A DNA stretch of 14,878 bases from Prochlorococcus marinus str. MIT 9215 (GTDB lineage Bacteria > Cyanobacteriota > Cyanobacteriia > PCC-6307 > Cyanobiaceae), in the NCBI GenBank assembly GCA_949486985.1, contig CATBLW010000315.1, positions 1 to 14,878 on the forward strand, in the 5' to 3' direction. Positions 13,968 through 14,878 of this stretch are shown here, piece by piece (within the stretch, counting starts at the first letter, position 1; each line of letters begins with the position of its first letter). Under the pieces are notes generated by a model that was given only the letters and a program-made list of their open reading frames with translations, was not told where the DNA came from and did not search any database. The translations under genes were made by a program, and so were the position numbers.

Positions 13968-14831
13968 ATGGCAATCCGTACCTTCCGTCCATACACACCA
14001 GGAACCCGCACCCGGGTGGTGACTGACTTCAGTGAAGTCACCGGCCGCAAGCCTGAAAAATCCCTGGTCGTCGCCAAGCACCGCCGCAAAGGCAGAAACA
14101 ACCGCGGTGTGATCACTTGCCGCCATCGTGGTGGTGGTCACAAGCGCGCCTACAGGCTTGTCGATTTCCGCCGCAACAAGTACGACATCCCAGCAAAAGT
14201 TGCTGCGATCCACTACGACCCCCATCGCAACGCCAGGCTGGCCTTGCTGTACTACACCGATGGAGAGAAGCGCTACATCCTTGCCCCAGCAGGGATCGTG
14301 GTGGGTCAAGAGGTTATTTCTGGTCCCAATTCACCGATTGAGACCGGCAATGCCCTGCCCCTCTCTTCCATCCCCCTCGGCTCCAGTGTTCACAACGTTG
14401 AGCTCTATGCCGGCCGCGGTGGCCAGATGGTCCGCACAGCTGGAGCTAGTGCCCAGGTCATGGCAAAAGAAGGCGACTACGTCGCTCTAAAACTGCCTTC
14501 CACAGAAGTACGTCTGGTTCGCAAAGAGTGCTACGCCACTCTTGGCGAAGTCGGCAACGCTGAAATTCGCAACACCAGTCTTGGCAAAGCTGGTCGACGT
14601 CGTTGGCTAGGGCGTCGCCCTCAGGTTCGAGGCAGTGTCATGAACCCCTGCGACCACCCCCACGGTGGTGGTGAGGGTCGTGCACCGATCGGCCGCGCCG
14701 GTCCGGTCACACCCTGGGGTAAACCCGCTCTTGGTCTCAAGACCCGGAAGCGGAATAAGCCCAGCAACCGGTTAGTTATCCGCAAACGTCGCCGCACCTC
14801 CAAACGCAGTAGAGGCGGACGAGATTCTTGA
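13968..14831 (+). CDS. rplB: 50S ribosomal protein L2
   Basis: This 287-residue L2 binds 23S rRNA at the peptidyl transferase centre. It shows the N-terminal MAIRTFRPYTPGTRTRV, the RNA-binding core HRGGGHKRAYRLVDFRRNK and the C-terminal signature VMNPCDHPHGGGEGRAPIGR, including the conserved histidine, followed by a very basic tail. It begins 15 bases after rplW and leads into rpsS 35 bases later. Confidence 0.97.
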   Translation: MAIRTFRPYTPGTRTRVVTDFSEVTGRKPEKSLVVAKHRRKGRNNRGVITCRHRGGGHKRAYRLVDFRRNKYDIPAKVAAIHYDPHRNARLALLYYTDGEKRYILAPAGIVVGQEVISGPNSPIETGNALPLSSIPLGSSVHNVELYAGRGGQMVRTAGASAQVMAKEGDYVALKLPSTEVRLVRKECYATLGEVGNAEIRNTSLGKAGRRRWLGRRPQVRGSVMNPCDHPHGGGEGRAPIGRAGPVTPWGKPALGLKTRKRNKPSNRLVIRKRRRTSKRSRGGRDS

Positions 14832-14866
14832 TTTCATTCCTCCTTCTGCCGTTCGCTTAACCCGCC

Positions 14867-14878
14867 ATGGGACGTTCA
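14867..14878 (+). CDS. rpsS: 30S ribosomal protein S19, first four codons only
   Basis: The window ends with ATG GGA CGT TCA (MGRS), which is how S19 begins (MGRSLKKGPF in typical members). rpsS follows rplB in S10-type operons. The rest is outside the window, so the call rests on the four residues and on gene order. Confidence 0.8.

Noticed and set aside
13475..14309. Long minus-strand open frames across rplD, rplW and rplB
   Set aside because: They are antisense to conserved ribosomal protein genes and show no domain; they reflect codon bias on the coding strand.

Overview
The window looks like a piece of core chromosome from a marine unicellular picocyanobacterium (Synechococcus, or a low-light Prochlorococcus of the MIT9313 type). 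The reasons are the genes ndhN, ldpA, a CAAD-domain thylakoid protein, a DUF2839 protein, a CrtD-type carotenoid enzyme and an arogenate-type TyrA, together with a moderately GC-rich, very compact layout and a ribosomal cluster that opens with rplC rather than rpsJ. The exact species cannot be fixed by reading alone. I see no mobile element, phage gene, CRISPR array or clear sign of horizontal transfer.

Layout. Positions 1-712 (minus): a JAMM metalloprotease-like gene followed by the start of moeB, cut by the window edge. 767-1156 (plus): a small CAAD membrane protein whose terminator lies inside the 3' end of the next gene. 1177-2067 (minus): a fructosamine-kinase-family protein. 2108-3619 (plus): a CrtD-type FAD carotenoid enzyme, overlapping tail to tail with tyrA (3603-4502, minus). 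4579-6024 (plus): a protein that looks like a DinG/Rad3 helicase that has lost its ATPase motifs. 6071-6316 (plus): a DUF2839 membrane protein, followed by 14-bp tandem repeats and a long hairpin. 6490-11966 is a long run of minus-strand genes, in transcription order ndhN, ldpA, an AAA+ ATPase with a degenerate R3H domain (Ycf45/SpoIIIAA-like), tRNA-Gln(UUG), a HAD-type hydrolase and recA, the last preceded by a candidate LexA box. 11967-12362 is a gene-free, structure-rich leader. 12363-14878 (plus) is the start of the S10-type ribosomal operon: rplC, rplD, rplW, rplB and the first four codons of rpsS.

How it works together. Most genes are housekeeping: ribosome assembly (L3, L4, L23, L2, S19), DNA recombination and repair (RecA under probable SOS control), tyrosine synthesis (TyrA), photosynthetic electron flow and redox sensing for the clock (NdhN, LdpA), thylakoid membrane organisation (CAAD) and sulfur-carrier activation and processing (MoeB with JAMM). 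Spacing is tight: a 1-bp overlap (rplC/rplD), an 8-bp overlap (rplD/rplW), a 17-bp convergent overlap (crtD/tyrA), a 34-bp overlap (ndhN/ldpA, if the TTG start is right) and divergent gaps of only 40 and 54 bp.

The least ordinary items are the apparently catalytically dead DinG-like protein, the R3H domain missing its signature histidine, the terminator encoded within the antisense reading frame of fructosamine kinase, the 12-bp inverted repeat between tyrA and the helicase-like gene, the tandem repeats after the DUF2839 gene, and the leader of the ribosomal operon. I do not see a clearly new multi-gene system here.
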